64,000 nt of DNA from Istiophorus platypterus (GCA_016859345.1 CM029112.1:9497089-9561088), one strand, 5' to 3'. Shown: positions 1-13,554, counted from the stretch's first letter. Program-made: numbers and translations. Notes: generated by a model not told the origin, from the letters alone.

Positions 1-58
<58 letters not shown>

Positions 59-62
59 CGTG
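1..62. repeat. (GT)n then (GC)n microsatellite
   Basis: Uninterrupted GT dinucleotides switch to GC after position 50. The tract probably extends beyond the window edge. Confidence 0.95.
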
Positions 63-3000
63 TTTGTGAGACTATAAAAATATCACGGTGGATTCGCACA
101 CAACCCTGCGCCATCACTTAGGAAGTGGACATACGGTAAAGAGTTGGACCTGTTTCCTTCTGTTGATGTATTAAAGAAAAAACATTCAGAGAATAACCAT
201 GATAATGACTTTAAATTATAACATTATACTGTTGCTGCTGTTTCTCTACGCCCTCGTAACACAGCGTCTGTGATACATTCCACAGCAAATGAAGCTTCGC
301 TGCAGCGAGCCACAGATCACCCCGCCCTTTTCTTTATTACAGTTATATTTAATCTAATAACCTGAGACACTGCAATAAACGAATCATTAGAAAGTGCTCG
401 GATATTTAATAATATTCATAAAAAAAAAAAACACACGCACATATTGCCTTTTTGATGAATCTTGTACGTAATTATTAGTTTTGTCAGTACTGTGGTGATT
501 TTCTAAAAGATACGTGGGTTTGCTTTCTCTCACTTTACCCTGCATGCTTATTAGTGCTAATCTCTTTGACTGCTTACTTTGTTCTGTCAGAGATGCCTCA
601 ACCATAACCCTGAAGAGTTAGGATCTTTTTTTTTACATGGTTGGAAGCACTAGACCCCCCCCCCCCAACCCATTAAATGAAAACACAAAGATCCTCTTTT
701 TTGAAAAGGGAAGGATTACAAAGCAAACAGGCAGTAATTGTAGTCGCCGCCATCGTGGCGAGGCTGCAGCTGAAATATAAAACTGTCACACCCATCTTTA
801 TTGAGTAATTCACCAGGACACAGGTGAGTTACTTATATAAAACAGTTGAATACTGGATCTGTTGACATTGATGGGAGATTTCCCTGATTCTCAAAAACGA
901 AACTCACTGGAAGAAGAAAAAAAAAAAAAAGCACCTCGAGTAAAACAGCTGATCTAAAACAAAACCACAAATCCGTCATGGTAAATTTCACTGGTATTTA
1001 TTCAAAATAAAAGTTGTAATGCTTTGAAAAATAGGGGTGTGACTTTGTAGGGAAAAATTAGTTTTAACAGGAAAAATACCCCCCCCCCAAGAGAATACAT
1101 TTCATAGTGTGAGAATTTCTCTGGTTTGGCCACGGATTCCCTAATTATTCCAATATTACTACAGTGATAATATTTTTATTTTGTTAATGGCTGTTAAAAT
1201 GTACATATGAATCTATAATCACAGCGTTTATGTGAGTGCTAAGTTTAATTTTGTTTTCAGTATCTATGTCCGGTTATTGTTTATCTATTCAAAACAATAG
1301 TCTCATCATAGATAGAAAAGCATATAAAAAGTCAAGACAAGACTTGTGTCAAATTGTGGTGTAATACTGGAAAGGTCTGCTGTTTTGTGACAGAATGAGT
1401 CAGTCTTAGTTCAAGCCCAGTCCTGGTACACAGCGCTGGGCTCCACCTGCAGGAGTGGCCAAATTATTCTTTTGGACTTCTCCAGCTCCAACAGCAAACA
1501 TGGGACTGAGGGAAGAGTGATACAATTAGGGATTAGGTTTTGGATAAGACCTTGGCTTGGCCGTCTGGAGGACATCTTAGTGGGACAGCTGGACAGGCAA
1601 TTTCACTCAGGGGGATATGAAGGAATGATGGAACGCCCCAGCGCTCCATCACCTATGGAAGCCGGTGCCAAAACAAGAGGAAAAACTAAAGCCATGAAGT
1701 CAGTACGGTCAAAAGTCATCAGGAGTAGCTGACAACGCCTGTTCACTAAAAAGTCCTTAAGTCATCTCGCTGGATATCTCTGGGCAACAGCTGGGAAACT
1801 ATAGATTCTACACAGCGCACAGCTGTTCTCGGATATTCACACTTTTCTTATAGCATGGGTTAGTTTGGCTTCTTTGTGCTGTTGCCCAGTTTGTTCAAAA
1901 TCCAGTCTCAAATTCAAAATCGTATCACTTCCGAAACCGTAGACAGCGACATTCCCCTTGCAGATGCATTCTCCGCTTTCCAGGATGCGCATGGCTCTTC
2001 CCTTGTGCTGTCTGATCCTGAGGGCCAAGCTGGCTTCGTTTTACTGCTCTCGGTGTTTATGTTTCGCCACTTAGTGACTATCAGATAACGTCCTGCAGAC
2101 CTCGAAGGAGGAGCTGGAGACAAACCTTCCAGACCCAGACCTAATTTGAATGACTGCACACTTAGCAAGGTCATGTTACACTGTTCACACACAATGACAC
2201 TGATAGAATGCATGTTGATAAGGACTGTAAATATGCACAAAATGCACACTTTGACTGGCTTGACATGCTTCACATAAGACCAGGCCTTAAATATTAATAC
2301 ACAATGCAGCTTATATTAGAGATCATAAATCATGTCGCTCTGCTGCTGTGTCAAAGCTACACAATATGCTGGTCAGTGCAGAGTGTAAAGCAGCATCATA
2401 TTGGAGCATCTATGCCATACATGCCCTGTCTTACCTCTCCCACTTTAAACTCTGAAGTTGTAAAATTGGCCATGACCGAACTAAGTTGATCCATTGGCTA
2501 GGAGCTAAATCAGATAAAGTGGACGAGATTGTTTGAAAGGGGAAAGGGCTTCATTTCTTTCTCTTCAGAAATGGGCCTGTCCCTCCCTATGAGGCAACAA
2601 CAACCAAATAAATCAGAGACATACAGCATGAAGAACTCCAGATTGTGGCACCCTAGTGATCCTAAACATGTGCTAATCATTAGCCCCTGGCTTCCTGTTG
2701 GAGTCGATGTCATCAGCACACACATCCCAATAGGCAAGACCAGCAATACACACTGTTGCTTTGAACCAGAGCGATACTGGCCTCAGGGGCTTGGAATGAA
2801 GCAACAAAAGCTATGAAAGAATTCAATTGGAATCGCCTAGCTCTCGTTTCTACACTGTTCTCACAGATCTGTAATCTACGGATAAATATCTAATCTGCAT
2901 CAGACACACCGCATGCTAGTTATTTTTAATTCCAATCAAATGTGTCTGAATAAACATGAATAGTCATATGATTCATTTGCCTTAGGATCTAAAGCTAAAA

Positions 3001-4231
3001 TCTCCAACAGCTCTCAGCGAAGAAAATAATTGTTGTCCTCTTGTCCTCTTGTATAATTGGTTTTCTCATTCCCACTGCTGTGCTATCTTTTCCGGGCAGT
3101 GTATCTGTGCTCCTTTGACAGCTAACAGTGCAGCACTTCCTTTACAGGCTGCCAGTTCAGAGTTATGTGAAACAAAGTGTGCGCCAGCAAATATTTTCTT
3201 TCCTAAAGTCTCGCCAGCGCTCCGTAGCTTTTAGAAATCGAGTCTACCTGCAAGGAGCTGTCTAACTGGCTATTAGCGCACAATCTTTGAAGAAATGATA
3301 TACAGTGCTGCCTCTGGGGTCAAAGGTCATGGTAGGCCACCTAACACCTGAGCTAATTTGCTCTCTGAGGTAAGATGTGTTTACATGGTTGGTGCTGGCT
3401 AGTGCAGCTTTGATATCCTGAGGTCATCGGGAGGGTTTTATTCATGGTTACACTTGACACTGGCTTTATTAAGTTTTTATTTTTAAATAACTGTGAGGTG
3501 AGTCAAATGATTAATAGCTGTAGGACAACCGCAAGGCTAGCTGTTTTCTTATGTGCAAGAAAGGAGGCAAAAAAGAACATGAATAAGATCATTATCAAGC
3601 ATGTTGCTGAACGAGTTTTAGTTTTACCCCTTTCTGCATGAGTCTCGCTGCTTAAGTTATGAGTCATCTGGCTGTTGATACAATAAACCAAACTTGATCA
3701 TCGTTGGGTTTTTTGTTTGTTTGTTTATAGAAGAACATGGCTGGTTAATTTGATTGGTTTTGGGGGGAATGTGGTGATACACATGCATAGAGTATTTGAT
3801 GACTAGCCTAGTGACTGTACAGCTGCCTGGCCAAGGGAAACTGTGGCCATGCCGTAAAGCCCGGCTTGGAGGGGAGAATCTGTGTTGTGTGTGCTCATCC
3901 GTCGGCATCGGTCTGGACGGCGGCCCAGAACAGCCACTTGCACAAGATCAGCTCCTCTCAGTGGCAGAGTGAAGGAGAGGGCGCAGATGGGTTGATAAAC
4001 TCTGGCAGACACAGCAATGCACTAGCACATGCTAAAAATCCACAGATGAAGCACACACTTGGAAACACCCACAGATTCACAGCCAAAACTGCTCTGACAG
4101 TCCTTCCCTGACCCGGAGATCAACCCTAGCATTCTCTGTAAAATGCCTCTCTCTGACCTTAAAGCCATCATCTGCAAGAAATGTATTACAATTATATATT
4201 CATATTAGCCATGCTTGCGGGATGGCAAAGT
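1..4231. other. no gene recognised
   Basis: Intergenic-like sequence beginning in a (GT)n/(GC)n microsatellite. It has poly(C) runs near 655-666 and 1080-1088 and no exon with family similarity or coding bias. The longest open frames (up to 119 codons at 1914-2273) show no recognisable protein. Confidence 0.6.
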
Positions 4232-4665
4232 TGGTCAGCCTGTCTGTTGGTCAGTTGATCCATCATTTCGATGCTGACTCAAATATCTCACCAACCCCTG
4301 GATGGGTTTGCATGACTTTTTGAAAAAAATGTTAGTCCCTAGATGATGAATCCTAATAACTGTGGTGATCCCCTGACTTTTCCTGTAGCGCCACCAGGAG
4401 GTGGACATTTGGTGGTTTTGAATGAAATGCTATTTGATGTATTACCATGAAAAAAAAAATGAGTATAGTCATCCATGCTCCCCTCAGACTGTAATAATTT
4501 CAGCGATCCCTTAACTTAATTGGATCAAAATTATAATTTGTGCAGCGCTTTGGCTCATGACTAAACACCTGAAAAGTTAACAAATTCATTGTGAGCATGT
4601 TAGCATGCTGACATGAATATTTTGCTCAAACACAGCCTAACAGAGTGTAGCTGTACACTCTTAAA
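4232..4665 (+). mobile_element. degraded percomorph interspersed repeat
   Basis: I recognise the string of phrases typical of a very common percomorph repeat: CTGGATGG near 4300, GATGATGAATCCTAATAACT, GGTGATCCCCTGACTTTTCC, AGCGCCACCAGGAGGT, a second GTAATAATTTCAGCGATCCC unit, GTTAGCATGCTGACATGA and a terminal TAGCTGTACACTCTTA. The internal two-fold repetition is a feature of this family. It is diverged and carries no open frame. The class is not certain to me; it is non-autonomous. Confidence 0.7.
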
Positions 4666-6562
4666 TCTTTTTACTCCCTTTGATGATTTCTGTCGAGCGA
4701 TGAAATGTTTATGATGTCTTATAAAGCTGTGTGTGTCAGATAGCTTTCATGAAGAAGAAAAGCTTCCCTGCCTAGTAGGAAATGATGTACAAAACATAAT
4801 TAGACTGTAATAAATAGAAAAACACTTGGGTTGTTCACTGCAAACATTGATAACCACCATAACTAAGCACAAACAGAGAGGCCAGCTAGCAGAGGCACCA
4901 AAAAATCATCAAAAACAAATCTTAGTAAATTTATAGCTGTACTGGCCACATTGTTTGATTGTGGGATTACATCTGTGAAATGTAGAGCATAAACAAAGAA
5001 GCAATCACTGCTTGTCATGAAATATATGTCCAGAATCCCCATAAAACAGACTATGCCGATTATCACTGTAACCAAAGTGCGTATGTGACAAACTAAAAAT
5101 AAGTGTCCTCCTGCAAATATTTCACTCATATGAAGAAATTCACAGGAAGAACAGTTAACTCCATACAGCCAACAGACTTAGCCTATAGTACTCCGGCAAG
5201 ATTTAAAACACAGCAGATCCCACCCCGCCCACTCCTCTCCCCGCCTAACCGCGCTCGTGATCCAGCGTGATGAGAGATGTTGGGATGTATTGTTATGCTT
5301 TATGCATTCCAGATGAGACCTTAGCCTGATCCCCCACCCATATGAGTGTTTCAAAACATGTGTACTGCTAAGTTCCTTTATGTAATGAATTTCGCCCTTT
5401 CATGACAAAAGAAAAATTGGGTGTGGTCAGAAACAACAAGTAGTGTGGCGAGGAGGGAAAAAAACAGTATCTTTGCATTTTCAACAACCACTTGTTTTTT
5501 CCTATAGCATTTTCTTCTTTTTTTTTTTTTTTCTTTTGGAGCTAAAGTGTTTACTGAAGAGTAACTATAAATAGGGCCAAAACCAAAGACTGAGATTTAT
5601 AATGTACAAGCCAAAAACTTACATTAAATCCCATACTTGGGCACTGGTTTAGGCAAGTGTTATAAATATATAGCAAACATAGCATGACACTGTGGATTAA
5701 ACTCATTCCTTTTTTTCAGAGCTGTAGGGGATGGTATGGAGAGACTTAATTGAAAACAGGCATTGTTTTTATATTTTCCATTATAAAGTTACCCTTTCGA
5801 AACAATTACCGGGGCTCTCATTACAGTGGGCCTACAGTTCAGCCTCAGCCTTGTTAAAGAAAAGCTGGGCTTCTGCAAGACCTAAGGTAAGTCTTTTGGG
5901 CTTAATAACTTATGTTTCCTATAAATACCCATAGCAGTACAAGCATGTGTTGACAACATACACAGAGTGAGCACAAGTTGGAGGCGCATGCCCATGGAAA
6001 ACCGTCACATATTTGTAACCGCACACAAAATCTTCCTCTCTCTTGGTCTGGCGCTCTCTTTCAAGCAGACAGAAAATTAGACATGCAGTACAATCACAAT
6101 GCATCTTACAACATCAAATGCTACTATGGCAATGTGGGGGTTTCTGTGGAGAATATTTAATTATCTGAGGTCATGGTTGGGTTTGTAGAGCCTCAGTCTG
6201 TGAAAACCACACACATAATTGTGGGAGGAGGGACTACGACATGCTGGCCAAGTCCTGAGGATCACCAGACAAACTACAGTGTAATTCTTGCACAATGGAT
6301 GACTGGAAAAATCTTGGAAAACTGGAACCTCTGTGGTGATGGTAAAACTGTTTCCCTTCTCACCACCAAATTTAAAAATATCTGTGACTAGTAACAGGTA
6401 GCTAAATGCCAACTCTCTCAGTTTCCTTATTAATATTGAATCTCCGTGCCATTTATTTTTAAACACTGAAAATGACCTGTGCTTGATTTCCCTTTAAAAC
6501 CTCCGGTGACCAGGAAATTCCGAATTCTATCAGCAGTTCTTTCCATTGAGTAGCCTTTCCTC

Positions 6563-6565
<3 letters not shown>

Positions 6566-6594
<29 letters not shown>
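6566..6594. repeat. (TG)n microsatellite
   Basis: About 14 TG units in intergenic sequence. Confidence 0.95.
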
Positions 6595-6837
6595 GAAGTA
6601 GGGTGTCTGCTTGAGTCACTGTCTGGCTGGCTGTCTTCCTTTAGTGAGAACTGATGGGACAGGCTGCAGATGATAGGCAGCTGGAGCAATCATAACACAC
6701 ACACACACATATACAGTGCAGGCCACTCTGGTCACACCCAAGGCATCCCAAGCATGCAGGGCAAGGCACTCACACAGTGGTCTCTAAATATGACTGCAGG
6801 TCTGTGGGTGACTCAATCTCACTTTGCACATCTGGTT

Positions 6838-6839
<2 letters not shown>

Positions 6840-6869
<30 letters not shown>
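6840..6869. repeat. compound (TG)n(GA)n microsatellite
   Basis: Six TG units followed by about eight GA units. Confidence 0.9.
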
Positions 6870-8229
6870 GTCAGTGTTTGATGGTGTTCAAAATGGAAGC
6901 ACTGTGTGGTGTTCCAGATGTAGCGTGTGCTGGGACACTTTGGACATACTGTACTATGTGGCCGATGAAGGGCTCAGCTAACAATAAGATAAGGAATGAA
7001 TAGATGGAGCTGTAACAGTGGGCCGGGTGTCTCTCCTCTCTCCTCTCAGTTATCCACCCATCCCAGGGGCCAACAGCATGGTGACCTCACCCTGCCTCCA
7101 CCCCAAACACACTCCCCCTCCAACACTTCCTGGCTGACCAAAAAGCTGGAGCACAGCTGGGGCATGCAGCAGGAGAATACTGGAAAAAAAACTGATTTGG
7201 ATGATTACTTAACCATTCCCTTTCTATTTGTTCCATCCTGCTCTGATTCATATTTTATCCGATGTCGCTCTTGCTCACCAAGTCGGTCAAACACCCACGT
7301 AAGCACTCCTGAATTCCTGAACACATACACATACGAATGACCAGCTCCCATAAAGTTTGAGGTTTTTTGCTGTCAACATGACCTTTTTCTGGTTACTGTG
7401 GTGCAAATGAGGCAATCTTCGCTCGTGATGAGTCCTGTACCACTTTTTTTGTCTCTTTGAGCATCCCTGTCAGCTGTCGATCAGCGTAAACTGTTACAGA
7501 TGGAGAGGGTGGAGAGGGCTTTGACCAGGCTTTACCATGCAAGGTAGACTGCCAAAAGGCAATTGTCTTATACAGAGAAGCCAGGAAATGGCCTCATGCT
7601 CAACTGCTTCTTCAGAGCTCATAGCCGGACACGCCCCTACATCACATGCTAAGCATCACATTGAGTGTTTATATTTAAAATAAACACTCCAGATAAATGC
7701 AAATTTCACACCTAAATCCACCTGGAAAGGAAAATGTCTCTTGATGGATGAGAGAACGTTGAGGTTGTTTAAGACATCAAATAATTTTGCAGTGCTGTTT
7801 CTGACACTGGTTTTAATCCAATCATTTGAGTGAACATTTACATTTATAGTACTCGTGCCTGCGGGATGGCGAATGCTTGTGTAAGAGTTTCCCTCTGCTG
7901 TTCTGTCTTCTGTCACTGAACATCGAGCAGAAAAACGCACAAGGGTGAATTTAATATGTGCAAGATGTAAATATTTTACAATATTTATATTTTCATGGAG
8001 CTGTCGTTTTTCACTTCACCCTCTTCCTCAGCCGGCATGCCTAGCTGTTTGAGCTCGTGAAATTCAATTTTAATTGTTTTATTAAATTAAGATTTAAGTC
8101 CATTCCAATTCAATCACTGAATAATCTGAGAAAATAAAATAAATACAACTCAACCCAACCCAACGCACGCACAAGCATACACAATACATCTGTTTATCGT
8201 CTGCTGGCTCTGATTGGCTGTGTAAACTC

Positions 8230-8319
8230 GGAGGGGGAGGAGGAGGAGGAGAAGGAGGAGGAGGAGGAGGAGGAGGAGGAGAAAGAGGAGGAGGAGGAGG
8301 AGGAGGAGGAGGAGGAGAG
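8230..8319. repeat. GGA-rich purine tract
   Basis: About 90 nt made almost only of GGA units with a few GAA interruptions, all purine on the plus strand. Such tracts can form triplex or G-rich structures. Confidence 0.95.
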
Positions 8320-9279
8320 TCAGAGCCTGGCCAGTAGGATGATTAAGAGAGCCAGCATCAGCCGGACTTTTCCCCCGCTCCTCTCCAGCTCAGCCCTGAG
8401 GGAGCCATGGCCAGAGGGAGGGGAGCATAAACTAGATGACAGAGTTGTTAAATTGAGAACCAACACCCAGGACAGTGTGTTTTAAAGTCATCTCTCCACA
8501 TGCTGCTCTGGGATTCTTCACCCTAGTGTTGTTTTCTATCTCTAGACACGCCCTGATTTATGATGCTGTTGAGATTTGGGGAAAGTGAATGAGCCTTTAA
8601 GCCACCGCAGTGTTTCCAGCCGTGAAATGGGGCTTGCATGTAAAGTCGCGTGAAAACAGGAAGGTGATAGACTGTAATGGAAACTCTGTCTGATTGGCTG
8701 CAACGGTGCTGATATTAGGTAGCACGTTTAGCCCACGGGAACAGTGGACACTGTGTGCTTTATAAAGCTAAGCGAGGAATGTGGAGGCCTGGACACAGCC
8801 CCTCACATCACCCAACCAAGTATGAGGTAAAAAGTGAACAAGCAATAGGTTAATATCCCTCAAAAAAGCAATGAATTCAGAAGTATTTTGAGGTGATGTC
8901 ATAGATTCTGAGATAACTAGGTGCACGTTTTGGCACTTGTAAGTGCAAAAAAACCACTTAAAAACTAATATCTGTTCGTGTGGACTTTAATTTAAAGTAC
9001 AATAGAGGATGTGAAAAGCCGAAATTAGTTTGGAGAAGCACAGAGATGTTCAGAAAAATTACTTTGTGCATACAAGGCTGATATATTTTAAAAATAACTT
9101 AACATTGTGGAAGAAAAGAGGAGCTGATTGTGCGTCCAGATAGTGATTGTGCTAAATATACCAAGTCATCAAACTCTGAGACCGTCCTTCAGTTCCTTCT
9201 GCTAATGTAATGAATGATTGGCAAGGGTATTACTCATTGTCCCGGGAGAGAGGGAAGATTAAGTTGAATGAGGACTTGA

Positions 9280-9292
9280 AGGTCAAAGTTCA
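9280..9292 (+). promoter_or_regulatory. DR1 nuclear-receptor-like site
   Basis: AGGTCA-A-AGTTCA is a classic DR1 (HNF4 or RXR/PPAR type). Motif match only. Confidence 0.3.
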
Positions 9293-10629
9293 AAGCTGGC
9301 CTTTGGGAAGTGACCCTTTTTGATCCCCCCACTTCCTGGTCAGCTTCAGAGTATTTCACTCCACAGTGGGCATGCAGTGTCTGCCAAACAAGGAGTATAT
9401 TGTATGGACATACGGCCTCTGGTGGGATGGTGCTAAGTCTATAGGCTACAAGGACGTAGCCTCAATGTGTGGTCAAGATCTAAAGACTCTTCTCACCAGT
9501 CCTGGGGTCACTGATAAATAAACTGTTCCCACCAGTTCAAGAATGAATGGAGAATAAGGTGATCTTTTTCTAGACGTGTGAATCCATTCATTTTGAATGT
9601 AAGAGTTTTGATGTTTGAAAATGTACTTTTATCTCTATCAACAACTGCCCAGAGGTTTTATGTGCAGAGGTTTACATCTGACAGTGACCTTACATGTGGG
9701 TATACGGAGGCGTGCAGTATATGTGGAGGTATATAGAGCGCTCTCCCTCCCTCAGCGTCAGCAGGCCGTGGGCAGGCCTTGGAAAGGAAGCGGCCTCTGG
9801 CAGAGATGAGGGGGTAGAGAGCAGTAGAGCCCCCAGCCCCATCCTATGCGGTCATGGCTGAGTGCAGGCCAGGCCAGACCTCCTGAGGACGCACATGGCT
9901 GCGGGAACCGATCTTCTCTTCAGTGGAGTGAGACAGGGTTAGCGTGCCACTGCTCGGACAGAAGGAAAGAATGGAAAATGAAGGGATGAATCATTGTTCC
10001 TCATGGCATAAATGAGACCTCCATGTTCAGATTTTGGCCCTGCATGCTGATACATCGAAAGAATCATGGTGGAGGTTTATTTTATGATTGACAGCGAAGT
10101 TTTGGAATCATTACTTCCAAACAAACAAACAAAAACCACATCGACACTTGCATACATTGCTCCGGCTGTTTGTTTTTTCATTCGTAGGAAAAAGAGCAAT
10201 AAACTCTGTCGAATACGCAGTTCCAGTCTGCTGAGCTGAAGGTGGATTTAGCAATCGTGGTTCTGCAAGATGGAAAAACACAATTTAATGCTGAAGATTT
10301 GAGTCCTGCCCAGAGAGAAGTTATGACACAATCTCCAGATTTATAAAAGAAAGATTTTTTTTTTTGGGGGCTGAGAGACAGGAGCTGTTTTTCCCTTGGA
10401 ATAAGTTTTCCATCTGAGAAAACCATACCCACATTCTGAAATACCTGCAAGAATCCCTGAGCGAGAAGACTGCACTGATGTGTAGAGGATGGACTAATTT
10501 TTCACAGTCTTCAGCGCAGGCATCTGAAGGTCTTTAAAGCGAGGACACCGGAGAAGCTCCCTGCTCCTCCCCCTAACCACGAGTGTGTGTGTGGTCTCCT
10601 GCTGCTGGCCCTGCAGCCCAGGGGTTTAG

Positions 10630-10643
10630 AGGTCAAGAGGTCA
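10630..10643 (+). promoter_or_regulatory. DR2 nuclear-receptor-like site
   Basis: Two perfect AGGTCA half-sites separated by AG, the layout of a retinoic acid response element of the DR2 type. Motif match only. Confidence 0.3.
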
Positions 10644-11390
10644 ACCCTGGGTACTGGAATGTTTATGTTCGCTGCTCCTGTTCGCGCCAATATCCGTAGC
10701 GCTGTGTCTTGCTCTCATACAGGAATGCCTCTGCGTATCTTTGAGGAAAAACAAAAGTTTTTCTAATGATAATATTTGTTAGTTTGACTCTCTTACACTT
10801 TTAGTGGATACTTGGCAGACTGGAATAAAGGAAGACATGGGCCATTTGAAAAGGCAAAGATGAATTACTCTGGTTAAAAAAATATATATAAGTAAAAATA
10901 AAAAGAGCCAAGAAGAAATGTCTTAACTAAATGAGTGACAGAAATACAGTAATGATCATCAACTCATTTGAAAAAGAGTCACATGTTATTTTAGCAGAAC
11001 TTAGCAAAACAGAAGAATAGACTATTGACAGTTTTAAATTAAAACATCAATGTCGGCGCCAACACTTTTCAGTCAGGACAGATTTTACTCCCTGGATATG
11101 GAATTTCTTTCTGGCTCGCTTAAAAACTTAACTTGGCACAGTTCAGATTCTATACAACTTTTCGTGGGCGGGCCTCCCCCACGGAATACAGTATGCCCTC
11201 CAAGACACTGCACATACATTTGGTCAGAGATATGTGTATCAAAGCATGGGAAAGGATGTCTGGAAGGCATCCAGGTTTTTTTCGTTTTCGCTTCCAGCCA
11301 CAAAACACACAGTTGGGGCTTTTGACCATGGCACTGGCCTTCCAGCTCTGCGCCAACAAACAACTCCACACACTCTCCCATACGCACGCC

Positions 11391-11418
11391 ACACCCACAC
11401 ACACACACACACACACCC
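11391..11418. repeat. (CA)n microsatellite
   Basis: CA units ending in a C run at 11417-11424. Confidence 0.9.
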
Positions 11419-11583
11419 CCCCCTCATTTCAGAACTACATAGCAGAAATGGTTGTTTATTTATGACCCATTTAAAAAAAGAGAGAGGACTTGCAAACTAC
11501 TGCTGCCAACATAAAAGAAATGTGCTGGAGCTGCTGGGGGAGTGGTCTGGATTTTTGGAGGGGAGCTCACACGCTAATATGTT

Positions 11584-11611
11584 TGTGTGTGTGTGTGTGT
11601 GTCTGTGTGTG
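11584..11611. repeat. (GT)n microsatellite
   Basis: About 13 GT units with one CT interruption. Confidence 0.9.
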
Positions 11612-12448
11612 GGAAGGGAAAGGGAACAGAGCTAGGCAAAGGGTGGTATATGAGCAATTTTGTATTCTGTTTCTCTTTTTTCCCCCCATCCCCCTCTTTT
11701 TGCTTCCCCCCTCTCCTCTCCTCTCCTTCCTCAGTCCCCTCCACCAGCAGGTTGTTTAATACTTTCCAGATTTCAGAATGCCGTCGGCCTCCTGGAAGAG
11801 CTGCAAGTCTGCTGATGGAATTTGGTGGAAAAGGTTGTGGATCCAGGCAGGGGCTCCTGACATAATAAACCCAAAGGCATGAGCGCCTCCCATTGGTGGC
11901 TCGAGTAAGGAGACTACGTTTTGAAAACCCGAACCAAGTGAGCTGGAAACCAAGGGGAAATGACATTTGACAGCCTGCGAGACAGATGAGAAACTACATC
12001 CAGCGTGTTTGAGAGCAAGAAACAGCTGCAAGACCGAGTCAAATTACAACGGGGTCTCTGTGGGGGAGGGAGGTGAGCTGAGCCTTCTGAACAAATCGTC
12101 CGTCTCCGGTGTCAAGTTTAAATGTGCGGGGACAGCTTGAGCAGTTGTGCTCACATCCTGTCTCTTACTACAAATCATCCATTATAATGTCATTTGACAG
12201 TTTAGGTGATGAGTTTGAGAGGGTTGTTTTTTTTTTTTTTTTTGAGGGGGGGGTGGATTAGTTATCTGTAGATGCTGTGAAATGTGGATGAAATATTGGG
12301 ACATGAGTGAAATAAAATAATCCCATCAATCAATATGATGTTTTAGAGTGTAAGATGTGCAGAGGTATTAAAAAGATCAATCTACAGTCTCAAAGTCAAA
12401 TCAGCCATTACACTGACACACCCATCACCAGATGTGAAATTCTTATAA

Positions 12449-12462
12449 CCACTAGATGGCAG
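12449..12462 (+). promoter_or_regulatory. CTCF-like motif
   Basis: CCACTAGATGGCAG fits the core CTCF consensus (CCASYAGRKGGCRS) at every position. It lies about 1.1 kb past the cdc42ep4 3' end. Occupancy is not shown. Confidence 0.45.
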
Positions 12463-13554
12463 TAGATAAAAAGACTTAGTGTTTTGCCCCATCTTGCCAA
12501 ACAGCAGCAGTGATATGTGATTCAGTTACAAGTACTGAATAAAAACAAGAATATTTGAAACAAATGCAAAGATGGTGACTCGTGAAGATTTAGCCATTGC
12601 TTCTCAAAGAAAGGAACAAAAAAAAATTAATAATCACTGAGAGGAATACAGACTTTATGCATGCAGTGAAAAGAAGGATCAATTGCACTGCTGGCTTGTA
12701 TTGATCACAACAATCAATATAAATGGCCTGTTTCTACCACGAGGCTAAGAATAATGACTTTTTCAAGCCCTTTGGCAGAATGGACGCTGATATAAAGCGA
12801 CTGAAAAACTGAAAGTGGAAGGAGATTAAACGTCCCTTAAAGTGGAGATGAAATACTGAATCAAAAGAAGATACCAAAAGGGGTTTTCCCAGGAGTGTTA
12901 ACGCGAAGGGATGCAGGTTAAGACCTTGAACCATTTGCAGCTAGTGTTAACAAAACCGAGCGCATTGAACTTGGACTGAACCGAGAAGGGTTCACAAGCT
13001 TGTGCAAAAAGCCAAAGCCTGGTAAAAAAAAAAAAATCAAGTGTGACAACAATTCAAAGTCCAGGATGATAAGTGGGCTTTCGTTCTTACGTGGCTGCCA
13101 GACTCACCCAATCAGGGGGAGAAGCATTAACAGTTGTCACCGGTCATCAATGCGGGGCTCCACCAGGATCAACTTCTCCTCCTCCATCCCTCCATCTTTC
13201 ACCCTTTCCACTTCTATACTGAAAATAGATTTGCTGCTCCATGAGGGTATCAGAAAATTAAGCTTTTAAAGTAAGCCCTTACATTTTGACTTGTCTCTCA
13301 CATTCACTCACACACTTTTACTCATGAGTCACCACGTCTCTCTCGGCTTGTGTGGGTAATAGTTAAGATACACGTCCAACTACGGCCTCAATTGCTTCCT
13401 TCCTTCCTTCCTCCTCTGGGAGAGCTGAAGAAGAGTGACAGGAAACGGAGAAGGCACTCAAGGAAATACTTTGTTAATGCTGCTGATTTGGGTAGCACTT
13501 GTACTGCATTATCCTCTCACGTATTGAGACAAAAAGGCAATAAAATGTGCAGCA

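Larger units (their letters stand above)
4666..13554. other. no gene recognised; microsatellites and motif candidates
   Basis: Nearly 9 kb downstream of the cdc42ep4 3' end. I see (TG)n and (GA)n tracts, a long GGA tract at 8230-8319, nuclear-receptor-like direct repeats at 9280-9292 and 10630-10643, and a CTCF-like motif at 12449-12462. Overlapping frames near 11050-11970 arise from low-complexity sequence and do not resemble known proteins. Confidence 0.55.

Noticed and set aside
11050..11966. Pile of overlapping frames on both strands
   Set aside because: They are created by (CA)n, (GT)n and C/T-rich low-complexity sequence; none looks like a protein.
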